Source of the DNA: Neptunomonas phycophila
GTDB taxonomy: Bacteria; Pseudomonadota; Gammaproteobacteria; Pseudomonadales; Balneatricaceae
Direction of reading: 5' to 3'
Assembly (NCBI RefSeq): GCF_001922575.1
Contig: NZ_MRCI01000001.1
Location: forward strand, 806,001 to 870,000
Length of the DNA: 64,000 nucleotides
Of this stretch, positions 9,502 through 18,985 are shown one piece after another. The first letter of the stretch is position 1. Each line of letters begins with the position of its first letter. The notes beneath the pieces were generated by a model. It was not told the origin of the DNA, made no database searches, and saw only the letters and a list, made by a program, of their open reading frames with translations. The translations under genes and the position numbers were made by a program.

Positions 9502-10398
9502 ATGGCTTATGTTTTATTGTGTTTCACAGCTCTTTTTTGGGCTGGGAACTTTGTTTTAGGGCGCGCAATGCACTTGGTGTTACCGCCAATAACAATGGCG
9601 GAAATGCGTTGGAGTTTGGCGCTATTATTGATTCTGCCCTTCTTATTACCTCGCCTTCGTCTGCATTGGCCTGTTATTTGTCGATATTGGAAACGCTTGT
9701 TTTTCATGGGCGTTTTGAGCGTTGCAAGCTTTAATACGCTTATTTATGTAGGCTTAACCCATACCACTGCAACCAATGCTACCTTGCTGCAGTCGGCGGT
9801 CCCTATTGTTATTTTGCTAGTGACCGGTCTGTTTTTTAAGGAGCCAGTTTCGCTTCGTCAGTGGGGTGGGGTGGCGTGTTCGTTAATGGGAGTGCTGACG
9901 CTAATTACAGCAGGGCATTTGGAAACGTTACTTCATTTATCGATCAATCAAGGTGATTTATGGGTGCTGGGAGGCGTTTTTAGTTGGGCCCTTTATTCGA
10001 TTTCGTTACGCTGGAAGCCTATTGAATTGGATGGCTTTACGTTTTTTGGTGTAACGGTTGTGGTAGGCGTACTGGTTTTGTTGCCCCTGTCTTTGTTAGA
10101 GCTGCAAACGGTAGCGCCTCCAGCTTGGTCAATTAAATCAATAGCGACCATCGTGTATATGGCGATATGCCCATCTATTCTTGCGTATATTTTTTGGAAC
10201 CGAGGTGTCGCGGAACTTGGTGCTCCTAAAGCAGGTCTATTTATTCATCTTATGCCGCTATTTGGCATTGTGCTGTCCGCTATATTTTTAGGTGAAGCGA
10301 TTCGTAGCTACCATTTTGTTGGGATGGCTCTTATTTTCGGTGGGATATATTTAGCCGTTGTTGCGGATGCATTGAAAAGAATTCAAAAAACTACTTGA
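9502..10398 (+). CDS. EamA/DMT family transporter
   Basis: A 298-residue inner-membrane protein with ten predicted hydrophobic helices arranged as two EamA repeats, the architecture and length usual for drug/metabolite transporters. Diagnostic pieces are FWAGNFVLGRAMH at the N-terminus, the central GDLWVLGGVFSWALYSISLR that opens the second repeat, and SILAYIFWNRGVAELGA followed by LMPLFGIVLSAIFLGE near the C-terminus. The substrate cannot be told from sequence. It follows the channel gene by 31 nt and precedes the Tim44-domain gene by 7 nt, so it probably shares a transcript with them. Confidence 0.92.
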   Translation: MAYVLLCFTALFWAGNFVLGRAMHLVLPPITMAEMRWSLALLLILPFLLPRLRLHWPVICRYWKRLFFMGVLSVASFNTLIYVGLTHTTATNATLLQSAVPIVILLVTGLFFKEPVSLRQWGGVACSLMGVLTLITAGHLETLLHLSINQGDLWVLGGVFSWALYSISLRWKPIELDGFTFFGVTVVVGVLVLLPLSLLELQTVAPPAWSIKSIATIVYMAICPSILAYIFWNRGVAELGAPKAGLFIHLMPLFGIVLSAIFLGEAIRSYHFVGMALIFGGIYLAVVADALKRIQKTT

Positions 10399-10405
10399 GG
10401 TACCT

Positions 10406-11287
10406 ATGCGTAACTTCTTTATTGCTCTACTAATGTCTTTCTTTGTTGTGGGAATCACAGCCCCAGTAGCTGATGCCGCCCGATTCGGTGGCGGTGCTAA
10501 GCTGGGTAAAACCTTCACAGCGCCTAAAAAAAGCTCACCGGCGGCCAGTAATACGCAACAGAAAACGCCAACTCAAACGGCTGCTTCAGGTAAAAAGCCA
10601 GGGATGATGGGGGGCTTAATGGGTGGCTTGTTAGCAGGTGGATTATTGTCTGCTTTGTTCTTTGGGGGTGCTTTCGATGGTATCCAGTTAATGGATGTCT
10701 TACTCATTGCCTTAGTGGCGTTTGTGCTTTTCAAATTGTTTGCAAGCAAGAAGCAAGCGCAGTCTCAAGCCCAGTATGCGGGGGCGGGTGGCGCTCAGTA
10801 TCGTGAGACAGCATCCGAGCAGCCGTCGGGCAATGGGCAAGATCTTAGTAATGCGTCTGTCGATACACTCCCGACGACATCGCATGGTCAATATGGGCAG
10901 GCCGAAACACCTGCATGGTTCGATAAAGCGGCGTTTGTTAAGGGAGCCCAAAGCCACTTTGAAAACTTACAAAAAGCGTGGGACGAACAAAATTGGGAAG
11001 AAATTGCTACCTACACGACTCCTGAGCTACTCGCTGAATTAAAAACTGAGCGAGCGAAGCACCCAGCAGATCAAACAACCGAAGTGGTTTCTGTGATGGC
11101 TGATTTATTTAACTTTATCGACAATCAGAGCAATGTTGTTGCTAGTGTTCACTTTTATGGTTGGATTAAAGAGAGCCGTGCAGAACAACCAAAAGAGTTT
11201 GGTGAAGTGTGGCATTTAACGCGTGACATGACTCAGCCAAACGCAGATTGGTTTATCGTAGGGATGGAGCAGGAGCAGACTTCTTAA
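10406..11287 (+). CDS. Tim44-like domain protein
   Basis: A 293-residue membrane-anchored protein. It has an N-terminal signal (ALLMSFFVVGITAPVADAA), a Gly/Met-rich stretch (GMMGGLMGGLLAGGLLSALFFGGAFDG) and a second hydrophobic segment (LLIALVAFVLFKLFA). After a linker comes a Tim44-like domain from about residue 175 (FVKGAQSHFENLQKAWDEQ, then TPELLAELKTE). This matches bacterial Tim44-domain proteins, whose roles are not well defined. It starts 7 nt after the EamA gene and is followed directly by a strong terminator, so it ends this transcription unit. Confidence 0.9.
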   Translation: MRNFFIALLMSFFVVGITAPVADAARFGGGAKLGKTFTAPKKSSPAASNTQQKTPTQTAASGKKPGMMGGLMGGLLAGGLLSALFFGGAFDGIQLMDVLLIALVAFVLFKLFASKKQAQSQAQYAGAGGAQYRETASEQPSGNGQDLSNASVDTLPTTSHGQYGQAETPAWFDKAAFVKGAQSHFENLQKAWDEQNWEEIATYTTPELLAELKTERAKHPADQTTEVVSVMADLFNFIDNQSNVVASVHFYGWIKESRAEQPKEFGEVWHLTRDMTQPNADWFIVGMEQEQTS

Positions 11288-11302
11288 AGAGTTAGTCATA
11301 TT

Positions 11303-11331
11303 AAAAGGCACCTATCTAGGTGCCTTTTTTT
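11303..11331 (+). terminator. Rho-independent terminator after Tim44 gene
   Basis: A perfect 12-bp inverted repeat (arms 11303-11314 and 11317-11328, built on AGGCACC/GGTGCCT) with a run of T to 11331. It lies 16 nt after the Tim44-gene stop. The A-rich 5' arm means it could also end transcripts from yaaA on the opposite strand. Confidence 0.92.
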
Positions 11332-11349
11332 GTGGATTAACTTTGTGTT

Positions 11350-12126
11350 TTAAGCTTGTTCTTCGCGTTTAAACACAAAAGTATCGCCTTCCGATTCACT
11401 AGGGCAAAAATAGTAGCCTTCGTAGTCAAACTGTTTGAGTTGCTCAGGGTCTGTAATAGCCTGATCAATAATGAACCGTGTCATTAATCCACGCGCTTTT
11501 TTCGCATAAAAACTAATGATTTTATAGTGGCCATTTTTTTGGTCTTTAAACACTGGTGTAATAATTTGTGCGTTTATTTGTTTAGCTTTGACAGCTTTGT
11601 AGTACTCATTCGATGCTAGGTTTACAAGCACGGGTTTGTCTTGCTTTGCTAAATCATCATTGAGTGACTCCGTTAGCTCATTGCCCCAGAACTGGTATAA
11701 ATCTTTGCCGGCTTTGTTGGTTAGCTTCGTTCCCATTTCTAACCGGTAGGGCAGCATTAAATCCAGCGGCCGTAAAACGCCGTAGAGGCCGGACAGCATA
11801 CGAAGATGATCTTGTGCATAAGCGAGTTTTTCTTCGCTGAGGGTTTGGGCATCTAAGCCTGTGTATACGTCGCCCTTAAAGGCTAAAATAGCCTGCTTGC
11901 CTTGGCTATCGTCGTAATCTTTTACCCAAGAGTTGTAGCGCGCCACATTTAAACTGGCCAACTTATCGCTTAGCTTCATTAACTGGGCAACGTCTTGAAC
12001 AGATAGCTGTTTGAGCTCATCTATCAGAGCACTAGAGCGCTCTAAAAACCGAGGCATCGTTGATGTTTTGGTGGTAGGTGGTGTGTCGTAATCGAGGGTT
12101 TTAGCTGGTGAAATCACAATTAACAT
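11350..12126 (-). CDS. yaaA: Peroxide stress protein YaaA
   Basis: A 258-residue cytosolic protein of the YaaA/UPF0246 (DUF328) family. Family hallmarks run along its length: [13 protein letters not shown] at the N-terminus, [33 protein letters not shown], and [14 protein letters not shown]. In E. coli YaaA limits free iron during hydrogen peroxide stress and is OxyR-induced; that role is carried over from the family. Length is typical. It converges with the upstream unit across a shared terminator and is divergent from trpS over a 238-nt gap. Confidence 0.96.
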   Translation of the reverse strand: MLIVISPAKTLDYDTPPTTKTSTMPRFLERSSALIDELKQLSVQDVAQLMKLSDKLASLNVARYNSWVKDYDDSQGKQAILAFKGDVYTGLDAQTLSEEKLAYAQDHLRMLSGLYGVLRPLDLMLPYRLEMGTKLTNKAGKDLYQFWGNELTESLNDDLAKQDKPVLVNLASNEYYKAVKAKQINAQIITPVFKDQKNGHYKIISFYAKKARGLMTRFIIDQAITDPEQLKQFDYEGYYFCPSESEGDTFVFKREEQA

Positions 12127-12364
12127 AACAATCGCTCAACTCTGTTATCTGGGTCAGTAAGTATGATGACTATTTTGCACGCATCTGACAGATTTACCAC
12201 CGGTTCTTTATGAGTTGTGGCTATTGCCGTGTTAGAAAAAAGTAATGAGTGGCATAACGTGAATGGATCTAAATGTCAGGCGAACCAGTGGCTAAATTTG
12301 TGTATCATGTGGCCTCGTTTTAAAGTTTTTTTATCGAGTTTATGTTATTCAGGATCGATCTGTT

Positions 12365-13642
12365 ATGTCTAAGAAGACGGTTTTAACCGGTATTACCACC
12401 TCAGGTACCCCACATATTGGTAACTACTTGGGTGCTATCAAGCCTGCAATCAATGCTAGCCAAAATGATGCTTTTCAGAGCTTCTTCTTTTTGGCGGACT
12501 ACCATGCATTGATTAAATGTCAGGACCCGGCTCGTGTAGCGCAATCTTCTCGTGAAATAGCAGCAACTTGGCTAGCATTAGGCCTAGATACGGATAAAGC
12601 GACGTTTTATCGCCAAACGGATATTCCTCAGATAACGGAGTTGTCATGGATTCTCTCGTGCTTGACCTCTAAAGGTTTAATGAACCGTGCGCATGCCTAT
12701 AAAGCTTCGGTTGATGCGAATCGTGATGCAGGTAATCCAGATTTAGATGACGGTGTTACCATGGGGTTGTTTAGCTACCCTGTTCTAATGGCTGCCGATA
12801 TTTTGATGTTTAATGCGGATATAGTGCCGGTTGGTAAAGATCAAATTCAACACATTGAGATGGCTCGTGATGTGGCTGGGCGCTTTAATCACGCCTATGA
12901 ACCTTTGTTTGCCTTGCCGGAAGCCCAAGTGGATGAAGCAACTCAGCTCATTCCGGGGTTAGATGGCCGTAAAATGTCAAAAAGCTATGATAATACGATT
13001 CCGCTTTTTTGCTCATCAGATCAATTGCGTAAGCTCATTAACCAAATTGTAACGGACATCAAAGCCCCAGGTGAACCAAAAGACCCTGATAACAGCACCT
13101 TGTTCCAGTTATACAGCTTATTTGCTAACGAGCAAGAAACATCAGTTATGCGCCAGCGCTTCTTAGAAGGTATAGGGTGGGGCGATGCCAAAAAAGAGCT
13201 TTTTGAATTTTTGGATAGTCAGCTTACGCAGCCGCGTAATCGTTATAACGAGCTAATGAACGATTTAGGCACCGTAGAGGCTATTTTGCAAAAAGGTGCA
13301 GAGAAAGCCAAAGCTGTTTCAGAACCTTTTATGGAAAAAGTGCGCATCGCTGCGGGAATACGCCCGCTTAATTATGTGCCTGTCGCCAAAGAAGTAAAAA
13401 CTGAAACCAAAGAAAAGCCAGCCCAAGACTCGGCGCGTGCTGAGGAAGGTCGTCGACGAGCGATCCTTATGCAATTAACGCCGGTATTTAAACGTATTGA
13501 TTCGGCTGCTGATAAAGCGAAAGAAGCAGCGGTAGTGCTGGCTGAAAAAGCAGAGGAAGTGGAGCAGTTAAAGAAAAAAGCGAAGCAAAAAGCACAAAAC
13601 GAACTGGATATCTTAAAAGAGGAGTTGGCCAAGTTTTTTTAA
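12365..13642 (+). CDS. trpS: Tryptophanyl-tRNA synthetase with C-terminal extension
   Basis: Charges tRNA-Trp with tryptophan. The class I signature HIGN is at residues 17-20 and KMSKS at 203-207, with the Trp-binding core between. The catalytic and anticodon-binding parts occupy about residues 1-335, the normal length of E. coli TrpS. The remaining ~90 residues (from about 337) are an added, highly charged Ala/Lys/Glu helix (AADKAKEAAVVLAEKAEEVEQ) predicted to be a coiled coil. A conserved-looking patch EEGRRRAILMQLTPVFKRID joins them. A single gene, divergent from yaaA. Function is certain; the tail's role is not known. Confidence 0.97.
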   Translation: MSKKTVLTGITTSGTPHIGNYLGAIKPAINASQNDAFQSFFFLADYHALIKCQDPARVAQSSREIAATWLALGLDTDKATFYRQTDIPQITELSWILSCLTSKGLMNRAHAYKASVDANRDAGNPDLDDGVTMGLFSYPVLMAADILMFNADIVPVGKDQIQHIEMARDVAGRFNHAYEPLFALPEAQVDEATQLIPGLDGRKMSKSYDNTIPLFCSSDQLRKLINQIVTDIKAPGEPKDPDNSTLFQLYSLFANEQETSVMRQRFLEGIGWGDAKKELFEFLDSQLTQPRNRYNELMNDLGTVEAILQKGAEKAKAVSEPFMEKVRIAAGIRPLNYVPVAKEVKTETKEKPAQDSARAEEGRRRAILMQLTPVFKRIDSAADKAKEAAVVLAEKAEEVEQLKKKAKQKAQNELDILKEELAKFF

Positions 13643-13789
13643 GATTTATGTGACTAACGCTCACTGATAAGTCCTTGCTATTAATAAGGTTGATATATGT
13701 TATTGGTCGACAGCTTAGAAGTGAGCTAAATTTTTAGATGTAGTCAATTTCGCCAAAATTAGCTCTAGAAACGTTAAGGAGATGCAGTA

Positions 13790-14704
13790 ATGGCTAATCA
13801 ATTCCAAACAGGCATTGTTGCAGAAGCATCCGTTGATGCGTGTTTTTTGACCTTGTCTATCAAGGCGGGAAATGAGCCTGCTGTAAAATCTATTCTTGCT
13901 TCGTTACCTCAGGTTATCACTGAGTTTACGGCACGCTATAGTGATGTGAATCCTCATGCAGTTGTGGCGATTGGTTCAGAGGTATGGGATAGGCTATATG
14001 ATACAAAGCCTGCGCTTTTACAAGCGTTCCCGACGCTTGAAACTCCCGGAGTAATGCCCAACACACCTGTTGATCTTTTGCTTCACATTCGTTCTGATCG
14101 TCGTGATATCACTCACTTATTAGAAGAAGCCTTGTATAAGCCGCTGTCTGAATATGTAGATGTGGTAGAAGAAATATTCTGTTTCCGTTTCTTAGAAAGC
14201 CGAGATATGACCGGCTTTGTCGATGGGACAGAAAATCCGCAAGGTGAAGACCGTTTAAGCGTGGCGTTGGTTGGTGATGAGGACGCTGAGTTTGTGGGCG
14301 GATCATATTTACACCTACAGCGATATGTCCACAATATGAAGAAGTGGTCTACTCAAAGTTTAAAGGAAAAAGAAGATACGTACGGCCGAACTCAAGACGA
14401 TAACATTGAATATGCATCTGCTGATAAACCATTAACAGCGCATACTAAACGTGCGTCTATCAAGAATGCCCAAGGGCAATCTTTGGAACTGTTGAGGCAG
14501 AGCCTACCTTATGGAGGCGTTAAAGAATCAGGTTTGATGTTCGCTAGTTATTGTCGTACACCTGACAATTTCAATTTAATTTTGAAGAGTATGGTTGACG
14601 GTGATGGGCATGGCCATACAGATCGAATGCTGCAATTTACACGTGCTGTGACTGGGCAGGCTTTCTTTGCGCCATCGCCTCAATGGTTGAAAACCAACGG
14701 CTAG
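13790..14704 (+). CDS. Dyp-type (YfeX-like) heme peroxidase
   Basis: A 304-residue dye-decolourising-type peroxidase resembling E. coli YfeX. The family motif GFVDGTENP holds the distal aspartate at residue 145; the likely proximal heme histidine is H218 in TAHTKRASIK, and the distal arginine is R236 in LLRQSLPYGG. Other matches are GGSYLHLQRYVHN and LQFTRAVTGQAFFAPS. There is no signal peptide, so it should be cytosolic. A clear AAGGAGATG ribosome site precedes the ATG. Family members oxidise dyes or porphyrinogens with peroxide; the native substrate is unknown. It stands alone and ends at a strong terminator. Confidence 0.94.
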   Translation: MANQFQTGIVAEASVDACFLTLSIKAGNEPAVKSILASLPQVITEFTARYSDVNPHAVVAIGSEVWDRLYDTKPALLQAFPTLETPGVMPNTPVDLLLHIRSDRRDITHLLEEALYKPLSEYVDVVEEIFCFRFLESRDMTGFVDGTENPQGEDRLSVALVGDEDAEFVGGSYLHLQRYVHNMKKWSTQSLKEKEDTYGRTQDDNIEYASADKPLTAHTKRASIKNAQGQSLELLRQSLPYGGVKESGLMFASYCRTPDNFNLILKSMVDGDGHGHTDRMLQFTRAVTGQAFFAPSPQWLKTNG

Positions 14705-14733
14705 CTATAATGCGCAGCTGCCTTTCTAGAAAT

Positions 14734-14764
14734 AAAGCACTGGCAACTACCAGTGCTTTTTTAT
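14734..14764 (+). terminator. Rho-independent terminator after Dyp peroxidase
   Basis: A perfect 10-bp stem (arms 14734-14743 and 14750-14759, AAAGCACTGG and its complement) with a 6-nt loop and a T run. It starts 30 nt after the peroxidase stop codon. Confidence 0.9.
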
Positions 14765-14965
14765 TTGTTTAGAAAATCATTCAATTCCATAAAAAACCCA
14801 CAAGCTTTACGTCTACTGGCCGATAGCTCGCTTAACATTGTTCAACTAACCTTAGATACGAAAAAACTTTATTAAATAAGGCGTTTTCAGCATTCGTTTC
14901 TATACTGAAGGTAAGCCATAAAGTTTAGGGTTGGTTCATCATTTTAGCGGAGAGTTTTTCATCCT

Positions 14966-17149
14966 ATGCTGTTTAGCCGACATATCAGGAAGAGTGCTGG
15001 TTTATTTCTATTCTTTGCAAGCCAAAGCAGTTTAGCTGCTGATAGCCTCAGCCTTGAACAACTCAAAAGTATGGATATTGAAGAGTTGTCTTCAATTGAA
15101 GTAGGTATCGCCTCCAAAATACCCACAAAAGTAGAAGAAACCCCGGCAGCGGTATATGTACTAACGTCAGAAGATATCCGACGCTCTGGCCACAGCAGCG
15201 TAGCGGAAGCATTGCGAATGGTTCCGGGTTTAAATGTCGGATCTGTTTCAGGAAACTCATGGGCTATTAATTCGCGCGGTTTCCAAGAAACATTTTCGAA
15301 TAAATTCTTAGTTCTTCTAGATGGTCGTAGCTTATATAACCAAACATTTGGTGGCGTTTACTGGGATATGAACGATATCCGTACAGAGGATATTGAACGT
15401 ATTGAAGTCATTCGCGGTCCAGGTTCTGCCGTATGGGGAGCTAACGCGATGAACGGAGTAATTAATATCATTACCCGTTCAAGTTTCAACGCTCAAGGAG
15501 GGGAAGTCAGTACAACCCTTGGTAATCAACGGAATGAATTGAGTTTACGTTATGGTGGTGAGTTAAACACTGATACCACTTATCGAGTTAGTGGTAAGGT
15601 GCAGTCCACCGAGCAAAATAGCCCGACTCAAACCTCTGGACTTGGCTTTAGAGAGAAATTGGCTGAGGACGAATCCTCGCAAGGCCGGCTAAACTTTAGA
15701 ACCGATACCGATTTCGGTAAGGGCTCTTCTCTCATGTTAGAAGCTGGTGTTTTTAGAGGAAAGTCAGAGCAGCGGATGTTCGTTGCTGAAGAAAACCAAA
15801 TAACCGATCCTGCCCTGTATCAGCAATATAGAGGGCTAGAGCTTTACAATATTCTAGGGCTCTTTCAACAAGGTTTAATAGATACTAACGAGTTCACCTC
15901 ATTATTATTAGATGAAAATGGGGATTCGTCCCTAGGTTGGGATTGCTTAACAAGCCACTGCACCTATGATATCCGCGATGAGCAAACCTATGAAGGTGCA
16001 CATTTACTGGGTAAATGGCGGCAAGTTTCCGGGAAAGAGTGGTATAGCATTCAAGCCTATGTAGATTATGTAGAAAGGTCGGAGTATCAGATTAAGCAAA
16101 GGGCTTTGTCACTTGATATCGACTTGGAGCATGGTTGGAAATCGGATTTGGGGGATTTTGCGATAGGAGCCGGATTTCGTTCAACCGATGATTCAATTAA
16201 AACGAATCGCTCGTTTACACCAGTACTACAGTTAAACCCATCTAATAGTCGAAATAACATAGTTAACCTGTTTATACAAAATTCGTATCAATTAACTGAT
16301 GATATTCGGATTCTATCGGGTTTGGGTTATGAATACTCAAGCCAAACAGGTGTGCAATGGCAACCGACCATAAGAGGGTTATGGAGTGTTACTCCTGATA
16401 CACAATTGTGGAGTGCTATGTCTTTCTCTTCGCGTACCGCTTCGCGAATTGAAACGGGCGCAATTGCTAACTCTGCTTACAGTGTAGAAACAAATGATGA
16501 TCATGCAGAAGAGCAGCTCAGCTCATTAGAATTAGGGCTGCGACACAGTTTTACCAATAACCTATCTATCGACCTATCGGCTTATAAGTACTGGTATCGA
16601 AACCTTACCTCGTTAGTAATCTTACGGGCGTTTGATCCTATTGCGAGTACCCCTGGTGAGCTATCGTTTGGTAATGATGCAGCGGTGGACGCCTATGGAG
16701 CAGAGTTGGCAGTCGACTGGCAAGTGGTTCCTAGTTGGAAGCTACAGGCGTCTTATAGCTGGATTTCTCAGAACGAAAAGCGCTTGGCTTCTAATATTGA
16801 ATCAATCATCTCGACCAAGAAGTCGGCCGAACAACAGTGGAGCCTCCGCTCCTACTGGGATGTAACCGAGGATGTTGAGCTTGATGTTAGTCTTTACTAT
16901 GTATCAGACATTGGCGAATCAGGGTCGCAAATATTACTCGGTAACGAACACTCCATCGATAGCTACTTGCGAACGGACATAAGGTTAGGTTGGCAACTGT
17001 CACCTCAAGCAGAAATTAGCTTAATTGGACAAAACCTTTTTGATAGCACACATGAGGAGTTTTTTTCATCGCCCATCAATGTCGGAGGTGTTTCTGAAAA
17101 CACCGATGTGAAGCGCAGTGTTTCTGCTAAATTCACATTGCGGTTTTAG
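14966..17149 (+). CDS. TonB-dependent outer-membrane receptor
   Basis: A 727-residue outer-membrane receptor. A signal peptide ends near residue 25 (FASQSSLAAD). The plug domain (about 45-180) has the usual elements: PAAVYVLTSEDIRRSGHSSV, EALRMVPGLNV, SRGF, FLVLLDGRSLY, and RIEVIRGPGSAVWGANAMNG with NGVINIITR. The remainder is a 22-strand barrel pattern ending in aromatic SAKFTLRF, typical of outer-membrane insertion. The pre-plug segment LEQLKSMDIEELSSIEV resembles receptors found next to YfiR-like proteins. The YfiR-like gene follows within about 15 nt, so the two are likely an operon. The ligand is not evident; siderophore, cobalamin or another large solute are possible. Confidence 0.93.
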   Translation: MLFSRHIRKSAGLFLFFASQSSLAADSLSLEQLKSMDIEELSSIEVGIASKIPTKVEETPAAVYVLTSEDIRRSGHSSVAEALRMVPGLNVGSVSGNSWAINSRGFQETFSNKFLVLLDGRSLYNQTFGGVYWDMNDIRTEDIERIEVIRGPGSAVWGANAMNGVINIITRSSFNAQGGEVSTTLGNQRNELSLRYGGELNTDTTYRVSGKVQSTEQNSPTQTSGLGFREKLAEDESSQGRLNFRTDTDFGKGSSLMLEAGVFRGKSEQRMFVAEENQITDPALYQQYRGLELYNILGLFQQGLIDTNEFTSLLLDENGDSSLGWDCLTSHCTYDIRDEQTYEGAHLLGKWRQVSGKEWYSIQAYVDYVERSEYQIKQRALSLDIDLEHGWKSDLGDFAIGAGFRSTDDSIKTNRSFTPVLQLNPSNSRNNIVNLFIQNSYQLTDDIRILSGLGYEYSSQTGVQWQPTIRGLWSVTPDTQLWSAMSFSSRTASRIETGAIANSAYSVETNDDHAEEQLSSLELGLRHSFTNNLSIDLSAYKYWYRNLTSLVILRAFDPIASTPGELSFGNDAAVDAYGAELAVDWQVVPSWKLQASYSWISQNEKRLASNIESIISTKKSAEQQWSLRSYWDVTEDVELDVSLYYVSDIGESGSQILLGNEHSIDSYLRTDIRLGWQLSPQAEISLIGQNLFDSTHEEFFSSPINVGGVSENTDVKRSVSAKFTLRF

Positions 17150-17163
17150 GGGTGGAGATGAAA

Positions 17164-17736
17164 ATGATGTCTACACTCAAAACCTTAAAAATTGGACGCT
17201 ACCTCCCTCAAAGACGTGCTTTGCCGCAATTGACGTTAATCTTGTTGGCGATGCTATTTATGTACCATTCAACGGCACGCGCAGAAGAAGTTTCTAATCC
17301 GTTGGATGATATCAAGTCTGTTTATATCTTTAACTTTTTGTCATTTATCGATTGGCCGGAGCCTCAAGATGATCACTACCAGTTATGCATTGTTGCTCAG
17401 CGCTCTATGTATGAGCGTATCGCGGCTGTTGTAAGTGGTGAGCAAATCGAGGGGCGACCTATAAATATGCGTATGTTAGAGGGTGATATACGCGGATGCC
17501 ATCTTGTCTTTTGGCAAGCCAGCATGCCAATAAGTGATGCAGAGCTTGCGCAACTGAAGTCGAGTAATGCGCTATTGGTGAGCGACAAGAACAACTTTAT
17601 TTCCAACGGCGTGGGCATGGTTGCTTTTGAGACTCGGGGCCGTAAGGTGCGAGTAGCTATGAATTTAACGGCGATGGAAAATGCAGGCTTTAAAGTGAGT
17701 TCTAAGTTGCTGCGCGTAGTGCGGATTGAACGTTAA
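17164..17736 (+). CDS. YfiR-like DUF4154 periplasmic protein
   Basis: A 190-residue exported protein. The open frame extends to a GTG at 17152, but the ATG at 17164 sits six bases after GGAG and is preferred. A signal peptide ends near residue 40 (LLAMLFMYHSTARA). The DUF4154 (YfiR) domain spans ~45-188: KSVYIFNFLSFIDWP, YQLCIVAQ, GCHLVFW, LLVSDKNNFISNGVGMVAF, and VAMNLTAMENAGFKVSSKLLRV. Cys75 and Cys112 match the conserved YfiR disulfide pair. P. aeruginosa YfiR represses a membrane diguanylate cyclase; here the nearest partners are the TonB receptor just upstream and the hybrid kinase beyond cysK. Role in signalling is inferred from family and context. Confidence 0.9.
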   Translation: MMSTLKTLKIGRYLPQRRALPQLTLILLAMLFMYHSTARAEEVSNPLDDIKSVYIFNFLSFIDWPEPQDDHYQLCIVAQRSMYERIAAVVSGEQIEGRPINMRMLEGDIRGCHLVFWQASMPISDAELAQLKSSNALLVSDKNNFISNGVGMVAFETRGRKVRVAMNLTAMENAGFKVSSKLLRVVRIER

Positions 17737-17746
17737 TCGGTCTAGC

Positions 17747-17770
17747 AAGCGTTTTAGTAAGCGTTTTAGT
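17747..17770. repeat. Tandem 12-bp repeat, two copies
   Basis: AAGCGTTTTAGT occurs twice head to tail just after the YfiR-like gene, and the next bases begin a third partial copy. Probably a small slippage duplication. Confidence 0.85.
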
Positions 17771-17773
17771 AAG

Positions 17774-17803
17774 CCTAAGCCCCATCATTTGATAGGGCTT
17801 AGG
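17774..17803 (-). terminator. Hairpin between convergent yfiR-like gene and cysK
   Basis: A perfect 9-bp stem (arms 17774-17782 and 17795-17803, CCTAAGCCC/GGGCTTAGG) with a 12-nt loop, between two convergent genes. Neither side has a long T run, so it is a possible bidirectional terminator only. Confidence 0.5.
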
Positions 17804-17817
17804 TGATTTAGACGCTT

Positions 17818-18786
17818 TTACTGTTGAGTTTCGTTTTCAGTAAAGACGCCTTCAAATAAAGCGGTAGATAAATAACGTTCACCTGAGTCAGGTAATATAA
17901 CAACGATTTTCTTACCAGCGTTCTCAGGTAAAGCCGCTACCCTTAGTGCTGCTGCTGTGGCCGCACCACATGATATCCCTGCTAAGATACCTTCTTCTTT
18001 CATTAAACGTTGTGCAGTGGCGATAGCGTCTTCGTTGCTGACTTGTTCAACTTGATCCACTAAAGATAAATCTAAATTGCTGGGTACAAAGCCGGCACCA
18101 ATACCTTGGATTTTATGCGGAGACGGTTTTACTTCTTCGCCGTTGATAGTTTGGCTGATGACAGGTGAACTTGTAGGCTCGACAGCTACACTTTTGATAG
18201 CCTTACCTTTAGTGTTTTTAATATAGCGCGAAACACCCGTTATCGTACCGCCTGTACCGACACCGGCCACCAAAATATCAATTTCACCTTCCGTATCTTC
18301 CCAGATTTCTGGTCCGGTTGTTTTTTCGTGGATGGCCGGGTTGGCTGGGTTCTGAAATTGTTGGAGCATAATGACATTGTCTGGATCGGCATCGACAATC
18401 GACTGCGCTCGCTCAATAGCACCTTTCATGCCTTTTTCAGGCGGTGTCAGTACAATTTCAGCCCCTAAGGCCTTCATTAGTTTGCGACGCTCGATACTCA
18501 TTGAAGAAGGCATCGTGAGTATGAGTTTGTAACCTCGTGATGCAGCGACAAAGGCTAAGGCGATGCCCGTGTTCCCACTTGTTGGTTCAACAAGTGTAAC
18601 ACCGGGTTTTAGTTTTCCCGATTTCTCTGCTTCCCATACCATGCTGGCGCCTATGCGGCATTTGATTGAACCGGCTGGGTTACGAGATTCTATTTTGGCG
18701 TAAATTTCTGCGTCTGGAGCAAGACGAGCCAAGCGAACAAGTGGGGTATTGCCAATACTAAGGGAATTGTCTGAAAAAGCCTTCAT
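17818..18786 (-). CDS. cysK: Cysteine synthase A
   Basis: O-acetylserine sulfhydrylase, the PLP enzyme that makes cysteine from O-acetylserine and sulfide. The 322-residue protein has the PLP lysine at K42 in [11 protein letters not shown], the phosphate/substrate loop [14 protein letters not shown], the glycine-rich [16 protein letters not shown], and the C-terminal GISCGAA. Residue 42 and the overall length agree with CysK. AGGAGG lies six bases before the ATG. It completes the sulfate assimilation pathway encoded at 55-63.5 kb but is physically separate, inverted between the YfiR-like gene and the hybrid kinase. CysM is the alternative, but the sequence fits CysK better. Confidence 0.95.
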   Translation of the reverse strand: MKAFSDNSLSIGNTPLVRLARLAPDAEIYAKIESRNPAGSIKCRIGASMVWEAEKSGKLKPGVTLVEPTSGNTGIALAFVAASRGYKLILTMPSSMSIERRKLMKALGAEIVLTPPEKGMKGAIERAQSIVDADPDNVIMLQQFQNPANPAIHEKTTGPEIWEDTEGEIDILVAGVGTGGTITGVSRYIKNTKGKAIKSVAVEPTSSPVISQTINGEEVKPSPHKIQGIGAGFVPSNLDLSLVDQVEQVSNEDAIATAQRLMKEEGILAGISCGAATAAALRVAALPENAGKKIVVILPDSGERYLSTALFEGVFTENETQQ

Positions 18787-18985
18787 GGTGCCTCCTATAG
18801 CGAAAATGTACTTTAATTTGTAGTGTACCTGCCGATAAGTTTGTTTTCACAGATTCCTTTGCTATATCTATATTATCTAATAAATAAAGCGTATGTCCTT
18901 AATTAGGTAAAGAGCCTAGGAACAGTGTAAGACCCAACCATAGACGCTTTGTTGGCTAAATTTTGTGAATTGAAATTGGTGATGT

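Noticed and set aside
17818-18786. cysK as part of a mobile element
   Set aside because: It sits oddly inside the signalling region, but I see no flanking repeats, integrase or composition change.
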